Part shown: positions 8,509-16,408 of the stretch, in pieces
How the letters are laid out: the number at the start of each line of letters is the position of its first letter
How positions within the stretch are numbered: position 1 is the stretch's first letter
From: Lunatimonas lonarensis
Lineage (GTDB): Bacteria; Bacteroidota; Bacteroidia; Cytophagales; Cyclobacteriaceae
Length of the DNA stretch: 64,000 nt
Assembly: GCF_000390185.1 (NCBI RefSeq)
Contig: NZ_AQHR01000021.1
Location: 35,062-99,061, forward strand
Direction of reading: 5' to 3'
Position numbers and translations under genes: made by a program
The notes under the pieces: model-generated
What the model was told of the DNA's origin: nothing
The model's input: only the letters and a program-made list of their open reading frames with translations
Database searches by the model: none

Positions 8509-9318
8509 TTATCGCTTCTTGTTGAAACTCCGAAGCCTAACTTGAGTGAATTTCCGTTTGGTATCTAAGGGGAAGTCCCCTTTCATCATCCAATCGTAAT
8601 AGCCAGGCTCTTCCACCAGTACTTGTTCGATGGTTTTGCCTTTTAGCTTCCCAAAATTGAAGACTTCCTCCCCCTTGTCATTGAAGACAAAGCGACCCGC
8701 CAAGTCTACCATCTTCTCGTTAAGCAGGTTATGTAATTTTCGCATGTCGTTTTCAATGGTGCCCATTACGTTGCCCTGAAGATCCTCAACCTGCTCGCCA
8801 AGATAGCGCTCCATCTGTGCCACAAACACCTCGTATGCTGCGATGGTATCAGCCTCCGCGCTATGGGCATTTTCCAACGGTTTGCCGCAATAGAATTTGT
8901 AGGCAGCGGAGAGATTTCTTTTTTCCATCAAGTGGAAAATCTTTTGTGAGTCCAGTAGGTTTCTTTTTTCGATGTCAAAGTCCAGTCCCGCCCGAAGGAA
9001 CTCTTCCACCAAAAGAGGGATGTCGTACTTCAGTACGTTGAAACCTGCCAAATCTGCTCCTTCGAAAAATTTATAAAGACTGGGGGCCAGTTCCTTGAAG
9101 GTAGGGGCGGTCTTTACGTCTTCATCATAAATGCCGTGAATCAATGAAGATTCCCTTGGAATTGGAATGGTGGGATTGATTTTGGAGGTTTTGATTTCCT
9201 GCTTTCCGTCTGGATGTAACTTCAGTACAGAGATTTCCACGATTCGATCGGTAGAAATGTTGATTCCTGTTGCTTCCAGGTCAAAAAATGCCAAGGGTGA
9301 TCTTAGGCTGAGTTTCAT
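8509..9318 (-). CDS. DnaQ-like 3'-5' exonuclease
   Basis: 269 residues. DEDDh exonuclease fold: motif I FDLEATG (Asp13, Glu15), motif II AGFNVLKYDIPLL, and motif III HSAEADT. This domain is about 170 residues; the C-terminal part (FNFGKLKGKTIEQV..DYYDWMM-like region) resembles the small DUF3820-type module found after such exonucleases. It probably takes part in DNA repair or in proofreading as a stand-alone nuclease. It is not a polymerase III epsilon subunit by any visible partner gene. Transcribed from the promoter at 9340-9347. Confidence 0.85.
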   Translation of the reverse strand: MKLSLRSPLAFFDLEATGINISTDRIVEISVLKLHPDGKQEIKTSKINPTIPIPRESSLIHGIYDEDVKTAPTFKELAPSLYKFFEGADLAGFNVLKYDIPLLVEEFLRAGLDFDIEKRNLLDSQKIFHLMEKRNLSAAYKFYCGKPLENAHSAEADTIAAYEVFVAQMERYLGEQVEDLQGNVMGTIENDMRKLHNLLNEKMVDLAGRFVFNDKGEEVFNFGKLKGKTIEQVLVEEPGYYDWMMKGDFPLDTKRKFTQVRLRSFNKKR

Positions 9319-9339
9319 CTAGGTTGATTTATTTTTATA

Positions 9340-9347
9340 CAAATATA
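9340..9347 (-). promoter_or_regulatory. -7 promoter box for the exonuclease
   Basis: TATATTTG on the minus strand matches TAnnTTTG. Predicted transcription start near 9333, with a leader of about 15 bases. Confidence 0.5.
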
Positions 9348-9594
9348 GGATTTTTGCGTGAGTTCCGGTCATCTTGGCCAACTTTAACATGCAAATCCTA
9401 AATCCGAACCCTAGGGAATGAATACAGCGCGGAATCCGTTGTACCAGTAAGTGGTAAGTGAAGGGGTTGAAATCAAGACAGAACCTGATTTTACTCCCAT
9501 TCCATGTGGTAACTTGGAATACGTATGCGGGTTCCGATCGGAATAAGCGGTGCAACATCCTCTAGCACAAATGTTTTTGGGGTTGCTTTTCTGG

Positions 9595-9603
9595 TGTGGA
9601 TAA
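9595..9603 (-). promoter_or_regulatory. DnaA-box 9-mer upstream of dnaB
   Basis: The minus strand reads TTATCCACA, the exact consensus DnaA box. It sits 42 bases before the dnaB promoter -7 box. A single perfect box in front of a replication gene may allow DnaA to regulate dnaB; it could also be chance. Confidence 0.45.
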
Positions 9604-9644
9604 GTGGGTGCATAAAATGTTCAAAACCTTTGTCCCAAACAGGG

Positions 9645-9652
9645 TACATTTG
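9645..9652 (+). promoter_or_regulatory. -7 promoter box for dnaB
   Basis: TACATTTG matches TAnnTTTG. A TTTG at 9629-9632 is nearer than the usual -33 spacing. Transcription would begin about at the dnaB ATG (9658), so the mRNA may be leaderless. Confidence 0.45.
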
Positions 9653-9657
9653 TATAT

Positions 9658-11265
9658 ATGGCAGAAAGTAACGTAAGTAAAGGAGAGCGATCGTTGGGAA
9701 GGAGACGGCTACCCGAGCCTGCCGCCTTATTGGGAAAACTCCCTCCTCAGGCGGTAGATTTGGAGGAAGCGGTGCTGGGAGCACTGATGTTGGAAAAGGA
9801 TGCGCTTACCGCTGTGGTGGATATCCTGTCGCCCGATAGTTTTTATAAGGACGCCCACAAGGTCATCTATGACGCCATTTTGGATCTTTTCAATGCGGGA
9901 GAGCCCATTGATATCCTTACCGTTACCAATCAATTGCGCAAGAATGGCAGTTTGGAACTGGCGGGAGGGGCGTTTTATGTAACCGATCTGACTACGCGGG
10001 TCTCCTCCGCAGCGAACATAGAATACCATGCCCGTATCGTGACCGAACAGGCCATGAAACGCAACATGATCAAAATAGCTTCGGATATACAGCGGGAGGC
10101 TTTTGAGGATACCACAGACGTTTTCGAGTTGTTGGACAAGATGGAGCAATCTCTGTTTGAGTTGTCCGAGACGAATATAAAAAAGAATTACGCTGACATG
10201 CGTTCCATCATGCGAGAGGCAATCGGGGAGTTGGAGAGCAAAAAGGGTCAAAAAGATGGGCTCACCGGGGTACCAAGTGGATTTTCGGCATTGGATCGGG
10301 TCACCTCAGGTTGGCAAAAATCGGATCTCGTAATCATCGCTGCCCGTCCGGCGATGGGAAAGACGGCTTTTGTGCTCTCCGTTTTGCGAAACGCAGCCGT
10401 AGACCATAGCCGCCCCGTCGCCATTTTTTCGCTGGAGATGTCCTCTCTACAATTGGTGAACCGTCTCATATCGTCAGAAGCAGAGCTGGATTCCGAAAAA
10501 ATCAAAAAGGGAAATCTGGCGGATTACGAATGGCAACAGCTGATCCATAAGACCAGCAAACTTTCTACCGCCCCCCTCTTCGTAGATGATACCCCTGCGC
10601 TTTCCATTTTGGAATTGCGGGCGAAGTGCCGCCGCCTTAAAGCGCAGAACGATATACAGTTGATCGTGATCGACTATTTGCAGCTGATGTCGGGCGACAG
10701 TAAGGGTGGGAACAGTGGCCCCGGCAACCGTGAGCAGGAGATCTCAAGTATTTCCCGAGCCTTGAAAAAGATCGCCAAGGAGCTGAATGTGCCGGTGATT
10801 GCCCTGTCGCAGCTTTCCCGGGCAGTGGAAACGCGTGGCGGGGATAAAAGACCGCAGCTTTCCGATTTGAGGGAGTCCGGTGCCATCGAGCAGGATGCCG
10901 ACATTGTTATGTTTTTGTACCGCCCGGAGTATTACGGAATCACCGAGGACGAAGATGGCAACAGTACCTCGGGCGTGGGAGAGGTGATCATAGCAAAGCA
11001 TCGTAATGGTGCACTTGAAAATGTAAAGCTCCGCTTTATCGGCAAATACACCAAATTCACGGATTTGGAGCTGAATACACCGTACATGGCCCAGGACGCA
11101 CTCTATGGAAGCCGGTTTCCTAGTAGGGCAGGAGGTAGTGACTTTGATCAGGGGAATATGATACGTATGGCCAGTAAAGCCAACGGCCCGGATGTTGGCC
11201 CTTCCACCGCAGGGGACGATGATTTCACATCCGGATTTGGAGGTAGCGATCCGGCACCTTTTTAA
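9658..11265 (+). CDS. dnaB: Replicative DNA helicase DnaB
   Basis: 535 residues. The hexameric helicase unwinds DNA at the replication fork. The N-terminal domain begins at PPQAVDLEEAVLGALML (about residue 30); the RecA-like C-terminal domain has the Walker A ARPAMGKTAF, the Walker B LIVIDYLQLM, and the DnaB motifs SQLSRAVE and LSDLRESGAIEQDADI. No intein is present. The last 50 residues are low-complexity and rich in Gly, Asp and Ser, longer than in E. coli DnaB. The start follows its promoter box by only 5 bases. Confidence 0.97.
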   Translation: MAESNVSKGERSLGRRRLPEPAALLGKLPPQAVDLEEAVLGALMLEKDALTAVVDILSPDSFYKDAHKVIYDAILDLFNAGEPIDILTVTNQLRKNGSLELAGGAFYVTDLTTRVSSAANIEYHARIVTEQAMKRNMIKIASDIQREAFEDTTDVFELLDKMEQSLFELSETNIKKNYADMRSIMREAIGELESKKGQKDGLTGVPSGFSALDRVTSGWQKSDLVIIAARPAMGKTAFVLSVLRNAAVDHSRPVAIFSLEMSSLQLVNRLISSEAELDSEKIKKGNLADYEWQQLIHKTSKLSTAPLFVDDTPALSILELRAKCRRLKAQNDIQLIVIDYLQLMSGDSKGGNSGPGNREQEISSISRALKKIAKELNVPVIALSQLSRAVETRGGDKRPQLSDLRESGAIEQDADIVMFLYRPEYYGITEDEDGNSTSGVGEVIIAKHRNGALENVKLRFIGKYTKFTDLELNTPYMAQDALYGSRFPSRAGGSDFDQGNMIRMASKANGPDVGPSTAGDDDFTSGFGGSDPAPF

Positions 11266-11341
11266 CACCTGTCCGAGGTGTGCCCTGATCGAATGCTAGG
11301 TGTTGGGACAGGCGGTTCCGCACAAATTCGCCACTGACCTA

Positions 11342-11671
11342 TCAGTCCTCGTATTCGAGCTGAAAGTTCAGGTAGGCATTTCTCAGCTCCCGTTCGGCGT
11401 GTTGATTGCCCTGCTGTTGGGCTAGGGTGATTCCTTTTTTATATATTTGCCCAGCTTTAGCGAATTCTTGCCATTCAATAAAACACACAGCTGCGTGAAA
11501 ATAGGTGGGTAGGTACAACGGAAACCGTTCCAAAAGCAACTCAAAATATTCTTTTGCACGGTTTTTGTCCTGTTGCTGGTATTCTATCGCTAACGCGTAG
11601 AAATTAAAAGGGTCGTCTGGATCTTCGTTTATATAGTCGAGCAGTTGGCTGATACGGTTCAAATTGGCCAT
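11342..11671 (-). CDS. Small tetratricopeptide-repeat protein
   Basis: 109 residues with about three TPR-like units (DDPFNFYALAIEYQQQD, EYFELLLERFPLYLPTYFHAAVC, AKAGQIYKKGITLAQQQG). There is no signal peptide, so it is probably cytoplasmic. Small TPR proteins of this kind are common in Bacteroidota and have no assigned function. It is divergent from etfB. Confidence 0.75.
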   Translation of the reverse strand: MANLNRISQLLDYINEDPDDPFNFYALAIEYQQQDKNRAKEYFELLLERFPLYLPTYFHAAVCFIEWQEFAKAGQIYKKGITLAQQQGNQHAERELRNAYLNFQLEYED

Positions 11672-11742
11672 GATTCTTTTTTTGAATTAGCATCTGATTC
11701 GCTAAATTCACGAAAATTTAAAGAAAGTAACAAATTTTAAAT

Positions 11743-12480
11743 ATGAAAATTCTCGTATGCATTACCCATGTTCCGGATACCACTTCGCGGATAGCGTTCA
11801 CTGACAACCATACCGCATTGGACAAATCCGGTGTTCAGTTTGTGATTGGACCATATGATGACTATGCGTTGGCGCGTGCCGTGGAGTTGCGTGATCAAAC
11901 AGGGGGTAAGCTTACAGTGCTGAACGTGGGGGAGGCGGAGACAGATCCAACCCTTCGGAAAGCACTCGCAATTGGCGCAGATGAAGCGATCCGGGTCAAT
12001 GCATTCCCTACCGATTCCTATTTTGTGGCGCGGCAAATTGCCCACGTGGCACAATCCGGCAATTATGACCTGATCCTTATGGGACGTGAATCCATTGATT
12101 TCAATGGAGGTATGGTGCATGGCATGGTCGGGGAGTTGTTGGGAATCCCGTCGGTTTCTCCGGTAATGAAGTTGGATATACAGGGAAGTCAGGCAACGGT
12201 CGTTAGGGAGATAGAGGGAGGCAAAGAAACCTTGGAATTGGCACTTCCTTTTGTGGCCGGCTGTCAGGAACCCATTGCCGAATGGAAGATTCCCAACATG
12301 CGCGGTATTATGTCTGCACGTACGAAGCCGTTACAGGTCGTAGAGGCCACGCCGGAGGACAGTCTTACCAAGGCCGTTTCTTTTTCGTTGCCTCCGGCCA
12401 AAGGAGCCGTCAAACTTATCGACAAAGACAACGTAGGAGAATTGGTGAACTTATTGAAAAACGAAGCAAAAGTATTTTAA
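11743..12480 (+). CDS. etfB: Electron transfer flavoprotein subunit beta
   Basis: 245 residues. With EtfA it forms the ETF heterodimer that takes electrons from acyl-CoA dehydrogenases and passes them to ETF-ubiquinone oxidoreductase. The beta-subunit pattern is clear: MKILVCITHVPDT at the N-terminus, GPYDDYALARAVELRD, and the adenine-nucleotide-binding loop LILMGRESIDFNGGMVHGMVGELLG. It is followed after 13 bases by etfA. A weak promoter is possible (TTTG at 11681, TAAATTCA at 11703). Confidence 0.95.
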   Translation: MKILVCITHVPDTTSRIAFTDNHTALDKSGVQFVIGPYDDYALARAVELRDQTGGKLTVLNVGEAETDPTLRKALAIGADEAIRVNAFPTDSYFVARQIAHVAQSGNYDLILMGRESIDFNGGMVHGMVGELLGIPSVSPVMKLDIQGSQATVVREIEGGKETLELALPFVAGCQEPIAEWKIPNMRGIMSARTKPLQVVEATPEDSLTKAVSFSLPPAKGAVKLIDKDNVGELVNLLKNEAKVF

Positions 12481-12493
12481 TCTATCTGAATTA

Positions 12494-13459
12494 ATGGCTG
12501 TACTTGTATATATAGAGCATGAAGGAGGGGTGGTCAAGAAGTCATCCTTGGAAGCAGTATCCTATGGGAAGAAGCTGGCAGAATCTCTGAAGACTGACGT
12601 CAAAGCAGTGGGTTTGGGTTCCATATCCATGGAAGAATGGAATAGGGTAGCCCAAGCGGGAGCCGCTGATGCACTTCACGTTGTCGATGAGCGCCTCGAT
12701 GTAGGCATAATCCAAGCTCACGCATCTGCGGTTGGACAGGCCTTTGAATCCTGTGGAGCGAAGATTTTGGTTCTAGCCAAATCTTCTTTAGGAGACGCAG
12801 TGGCTGCCAGGTTGTCTGTCAGGCTGAAAGCTGGGATGGTCACCAATGTGATTTCCTTGCCATCCGTGGAAAATGGATTTAGCGTTAAACGAAGTATCTA
12901 TACGGGGAAGGCATTTGCGGTCAGTGAGATTTCGACCGAGAATAAAATATTAGCGATTCGCAAAAGCACGGTGGAGCCCATGATGGAGGATAGGCAAATC
13001 CAAGTGGAGGTTTTTTCTGCCGTGTTGGAAGATTCACTGTTTCAGGTGAAGATTACCGGTACCGATAAGGCTGCCGGCCAAATATCCCTGCCTGAGGCCG
13101 ATATCGTGGTTTCTGGAGGAAGGGGGCTGAAGGGTCCGGAAAACTGGGGTATTATCGAGGATTTGGCAGGCGTGCTAGGAGCTGCTACCGGATGCTCCAA
13201 ACCAGTTTCCGATATGGATTGGAGGCCCCACCATGAGCACGTGGGACAGACAGGTGTAAAGGTGTCTCCAAGTTTGTACATAGCAGTAGGGATTTCGGGG
13301 GCCATACAGCATTTAGCAGGGGTTAACTCCTCCAAGAATATTTTGGTGATCAACAAGGATCCCGAGGCGCCGTTTTTTAAGGCAGCTGACTATGGAATAG
13401 TAGGCGATGCATTCGAAGTGCTTCCAAAGCTTACTGAAGCTATCAAAGCGATAAAATAA
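12494..13459 (+). CDS. etfA: Electron transfer flavoprotein subunit alpha
   Basis: 321 residues. The FAD-binding C-terminal domain is visible from about residue 195, with VVSGGRGLKGPENW, GCSKPVSDMDWRPHHEHVGQTG and VGISGAIQHLAGVNSSKNI, all ETF-alpha signatures. It lies in one operon with etfB before it and the bifunctional nuclease gene 5 bases after it. Confidence 0.95.
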   Translation: MAVLVYIEHEGGVVKKSSLEAVSYGKKLAESLKTDVKAVGLGSISMEEWNRVAQAGAADALHVVDERLDVGIIQAHASAVGQAFESCGAKILVLAKSSLGDAVAARLSVRLKAGMVTNVISLPSVENGFSVKRSIYTGKAFAVSEISTENKILAIRKSTVEPMMEDRQIQVEVFSAVLEDSLFQVKITGTDKAAGQISLPEADIVVSGGRGLKGPENWGIIEDLAGVLGAATGCSKPVSDMDWRPHHEHVGQTGVKVSPSLYIAVGISGAIQHLAGVNSSKNILVINKDPEAPFFKAADYGIVGDAFEVLPKLTEAIKAIK

Positions 13460-13464
13460 AGGCT

Positions 13465-14055
13465 GTGGAAAACGCAATTGAGTTGGAGATTATCGGGCTA
13501 ACAGCCAGCCATTCGCAGTCCGGATCATTCACGTTGGTACTGGGAGAGACGGAAGGACGTAGACGCCTTCCCATCATCATCGGTATGTTTGAAGCGCAGG
13601 CGATTGCCATTGAGTTGGAAAAGATCACACCAAATAGACCGATGACCCACGATCTGTTTAGGTCTTTTTCAAAGGAATTTGACTTTACCGTGGAGCATGT
13701 GTTGATATCCGACATGCGGGAGGGTGTTTTTTATGCAAAAATTGTATGCCAAGGAGCCTACAAACGGGTGGAAATCGACGCTAGACCTTCCGATGCGGTA
13801 GCCATAGCGGTACGTTTTGAAGCACCTGTCTATTGTTCTATTCCCGTGATGGAGGAAGCAGGGATCGAAGAAGCGGAGGATGCAGATGGAGGTGAGGTGA
13901 GATCGGCAAGGGAAAAGAGCCCTGCTAAGAAAAAGGAACCCAGCCTGAAGGATTTTTCCCTCGAAAAGCTGAATCAATTGTTGGAGAAAGCCATCCAAAA
14001 TGAAGACTACGAAAAGGCTGCCCGGCTGCGGGACGAAATTAATAGGCGTAATTGA
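13465..14055 (+). CDS. Bifunctional nuclease family protein with UvrB/UvrC motif
   Basis: 196 residues, started at GTG 13465, 5 bases after etfA. Residues 1-135 match the DUF151 bifunctional nuclease family (GSFTLVLGETEGRRRLPIIIG, IDARPSDAVAIAVR), whose plant members cleave RNA and DNA. After a charged linker, the C-terminus (LEKLNQLLEKAIQNEDYEKAARLRDEI) is a UVR motif, the interaction helix pair of UvrB/UvrC. The context with etfBA is conserved in related genomes as far as I recall, but no functional link is known. Confidence 0.88.
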   Translation: MENAIELEIIGLTASHSQSGSFTLVLGETEGRRRLPIIIGMFEAQAIAIELEKITPNRPMTHDLFRSFSKEFDFTVEHVLISDMREGVFYAKIVCQGAYKRVEIDARPSDAVAIAVRFEAPVYCSIPVMEEAGIEEAEDADGGEVRSAREKSPAKKKEPSLKDFSLEKLNQLLEKAIQNEDYEKAARLRDEINRRN

Positions 14056-14165
14056 TCGCTTTGGAGAAAGCTCCGGTTCATTGGGGTTTCCGGGTGGTTG
14101 ATCCTGCTGCTACGATAAATTAGAACGAAATGAAGGTGTCACCCAGTGTTTTTCCGCGCTAGCTT

Positions 14166-15449
14166 ATGGAATATCTCAGGGGATTGCTGGGGATAGTCGT
14201 ATTGCTTGCTGTTGCGGCACTGTTTTCAGCCAAGCGGAATTCGGTCGATTGGCGGTTAGTGATGATCGGTGTTTCGCTGCAACTGCTATTTGGGGTGTTG
14301 ATTACCAAAGTGGCGTTTGTAGCTACAGGGTTTTCTGCGGTCAGTGGCGTGTTCGTACGTTTTTTGAGTTTTTCTGAAGACGGAGCGACCTTTCTTTTTG
14401 GGGATTTAGCTACGGATAGTTTTGGTTTTATTTTCGCGTTCAAGGTACTACCTACGATCATCTTTTTTTCTACGGTCTCTGCTGGATTGTATTATCTGGG
14501 GGTGTTGCAAAAAGTGGTATATGGCATCGCCTGGATCATGGCACGAACCATGAGGTTGTCGGGAGCGGAGAGTCTGTCTGCCGCCGGCAATATATTTTTG
14601 GGGCAAACGGAGGCACCCCTGTTGGTTAGACCATTTATTCCTACCATGACCCGATCCGAATTGATGTGTTTGATGACGGGAGGGATGGCGACGATAGCCG
14701 GAGGCGTGCTCGCGGGTTACGTGGCGTTTTTGGGAGGTGACAGTTTGGAGGAACAACGCCGCTTTGCCACCTACCTCCTGGGAGCATCTATCATGAATGC
14801 ACCCGCTGCCATTGTCATGGCCAAGATCATCATTCCAGAGGCCAATCGCGAGGAGGTCAACGACAAGCTGGTAATCAATGCAGAGAATACCGACGTTAAC
14901 CTGATAGATGCCATGTCTAGAGGGGCTTCGGAGGGCTTAAAACTGGCATTGAATGTCGGTGCTATGCTGTTGGCTTTTATTGCGGTGATTGCGGCCATCA
15001 ATTACCTCCTCTTGGATGTAGCGGGAGAAGTCTTCGGATTAAACAGATTGATCATCGAATCAACCCAAGGACAGTTTTCCGGCCTTTCATTGGAGTATTT
15101 GCTTGGGCAGGTATTTCGGATCTTTGCGTGGGTGATCGGGGTAGACTGGAGCGAAACGTTGCCTGTTGGATCGTTGCTGGGGCAAAAAACGGTCATTAAT
15201 GAGTTCGTGGCTTATCTAGGCCTGGCAGAAATGAAGGCCGCTAGCCTATTGTCCGATAGATCGGTTACGATAGCCACGTATGCACTATGCGGATTTTCAA
15301 ACTTTTCCTCGATTGCGATTCAGGTCGGTGGAATAGGGAGCATTGCCCCCAATCAGCAGGGCAACCTTTCGAAACTCGGAATGCGGGCATTGTTGGCAGC
15401 CACGTTGGCCTGTTTAATGACGGCTACCATTGCCGGGGCATTATTTTAA
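14166..15449 (+). CDS. NupC-type concentrative nucleoside transporter
   Basis: 427 residues, polytopic. CNT-family signatures are GQTEAPLLVRPFIPTMTRSE, MTGGMATIAGGVLAGYVAFLG and NEFVAYLGLAE, with the C-terminal CGFSNFSSIAIQVGGIGSIAPNQ. It takes up nucleosides with sodium or protons across the inner membrane. The length agrees with the family. It is 110 bases after the nuclease gene, so it may be the last gene of that operon or have its own promoter. Confidence 0.93.
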   Translation: MEYLRGLLGIVVLLAVAALFSAKRNSVDWRLVMIGVSLQLLFGVLITKVAFVATGFSAVSGVFVRFLSFSEDGATFLFGDLATDSFGFIFAFKVLPTIIFFSTVSAGLYYLGVLQKVVYGIAWIMARTMRLSGAESLSAAGNIFLGQTEAPLLVRPFIPTMTRSELMCLMTGGMATIAGGVLAGYVAFLGGDSLEEQRRFATYLLGASIMNAPAAIVMAKIIIPEANREEVNDKLVINAENTDVNLIDAMSRGASEGLKLALNVGAMLLAFIAVIAAINYLLLDVAGEVFGLNRLIIESTQGQFSGLSLEYLLGQVFRIFAWVIGVDWSETLPVGSLLGQKTVINEFVAYLGLAEMKAASLLSDRSVTIATYALCGFSNFSSIAIQVGGIGSIAPNQQGNLSKLGMRALLAATLACLMTATIAGALF

Positions 15450-15498
15450 AAAAAGCCCCTTCACGCTTCCAAGGCAAGTTGGAAAAGTGAAAGGGTTT
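15450..15498. terminator. Terminator between nupC-type gene and cyclophilin
   Basis: Long hairpin: CCCTTCAC and CTTCCAA on the left arm (15457-15472) pair with TTGGAA and GTGAAAGGG (15479-15495). The A run at its left gives a good T tail for the minus-strand cyclophilin transcript; the plus-strand tail is weaker. Confidence 0.7.
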
Positions 15499-15503
15499 GA
15501 TGC

Positions 15504-15938
15504 TTATTCGTTGATGACGATTTTTTCTATTTTGTCTCCTTGCCGTATCGCATCGATTACTTCCAGGCCCTCTGTCACTTTCCCAAAGCATGTATGGTTT
15601 CTATCCAAATGGCTGGTATTGTCCCTGCTGTGGCAGATAAAGAATTGGGAACCTCCCGTGTTGCGACCGGCATGGGCCATAGAAAGTACACCCCGGTCAT
15701 GGTATTGAAGCTCTCCTGTAAGCTCACATTTGATCGTGTATCCGGGACCGCCTGCACCATTTCCAATGGGGCATCCACCTTGTATCACGAAATTCGGGAT
15801 CACCCGGTGAAAGGTAAGGCCATCATAGAATCCTTCTTTGGATAGCTTGACAAAGTTGGCAACGGTAGCCGGGGCGTCTTCGTCATAGAATGTTACTTTC
15901 ATCACACCTTTTACGGTGTGGATTTCTCCTGTTTTCAT
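15504..15938 (-). CDS. Cyclophilin-type peptidyl-prolyl isomerase
   Basis: 144 residues, a single cyclophilin domain without signal peptide, so cytoplasmic. Catalytic and family residues are visible in [15 protein letters not shown] (Arg and Phe of the active site), [19 protein letters not shown] and the C-terminal [15 protein letters not shown]. It catalyses proline isomerisation in protein folding. Confidence 0.94.
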   Translation of the reverse strand: MKTGEIHTVKGVMKVTFYDEDAPATVANFVKLSKEGFYDGLTFHRVIPNFVIQGGCPIGNGAGGPGYTIKCELTGELQYHDRGVLSMAHAGRNTGGSQFFICHSRDNTSHLDRNHTCFGKVTEGLEVIDAIRQGDKIEKIVINE

Positions 15939-16222
15939 CGGCTGTATAATTGATTTTTAATGGTCATAACTTGCCTCGAATTATCTGGACAGCATTTTCT
16001 GTTCCCTCGGAGGAATATTGCAGGGTTGATTGTCATCCAAAACGTGAAAGCTTCGTAACGCCTGTCATCCTTTGGAGGGCTCGATATATTTCTCGGGTTT
16101 TTTTCTCTGCCAACGCCTGTCCAGTTGAGGACGATTTATTGGTTAGATGTAGAACTCCGGTAGTTGGTAATCATCTTTTTTTCGCAGGCGAAATTAACCA
16201 AATAAACGGAGAAAGTCGTGAA

Positions 16223-16230
16223 TAACTTTG
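16223..16230 (+). promoter_or_regulatory. -7 promoter box for the POT transporter leader
   Basis: TAACTTTG matches TAnnTTTG. Transcription from here would produce a leader of about 170 bases. A second, weaker box (TATACTTG) lies at 16260-16267. Confidence 0.45.
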
Positions 16231-16265
16231 GGAACTGAAATAGGAAATAAAAAAATGGTGTATAC

Positions 16266-16379
16266 TTGTAAAACCAACCTTTACGGCTGGATTCTATATG
16301 AAAGGAGGTGAATAGCCCCCTTCAAAAATAGGCTTTCTGTAATTTTTTTTGCCCATTTTGGGTGAGGTTGGTTTTATAA
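16266..16379 (+). promoter_or_regulatory. Possible structured mRNA leader with perfect Shine-Dalgarno
   Basis: TAAAACCAACCT (16269-16280) is exactly complementary to AGGTTGGTTTTA (16365-16376). With a flanking G-U and two A-U pairs the stem reaches 15 pairs. The 84-base loop holds AAAGGAGGTGA (16302-16312), an ideal Shine-Dalgarno sequence, inside a five-codon frame (ATG at 16299, MKGGE). The stem's right arm overlaps one candidate start (TTG 16349) of the downstream gene. This may be a cis-regulatory RNA or translational switch; it matches no riboswitch class that I recognise. Confidence 0.4.
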
Positions 16380-16408
16380 ATCGTGGTTTTCTGAAAAATC
16401 TTAGTTCC

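Larger units (their letters stand above)
9319..9657. other. Divergent intergenic region between the exonuclease and dnaB
   Basis: It holds a minus-strand promoter box for the exonuclease, a plus-strand promoter box for dnaB and a perfect DnaA-box 9-mer, each listed separately. I see no supported gene in the middle part. Confidence 0.5.
15939..16408. other. Intergenic region with promoter and structured leader of the POT gene
   Basis: No gene is supported. The right half carries a promoter box (16223) and a leader with a 15-bp long-range stem and a perfect Shine-Dalgarno sequence, listed separately. The left half (15939-16200) shows nothing I can name. Confidence 0.45.
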
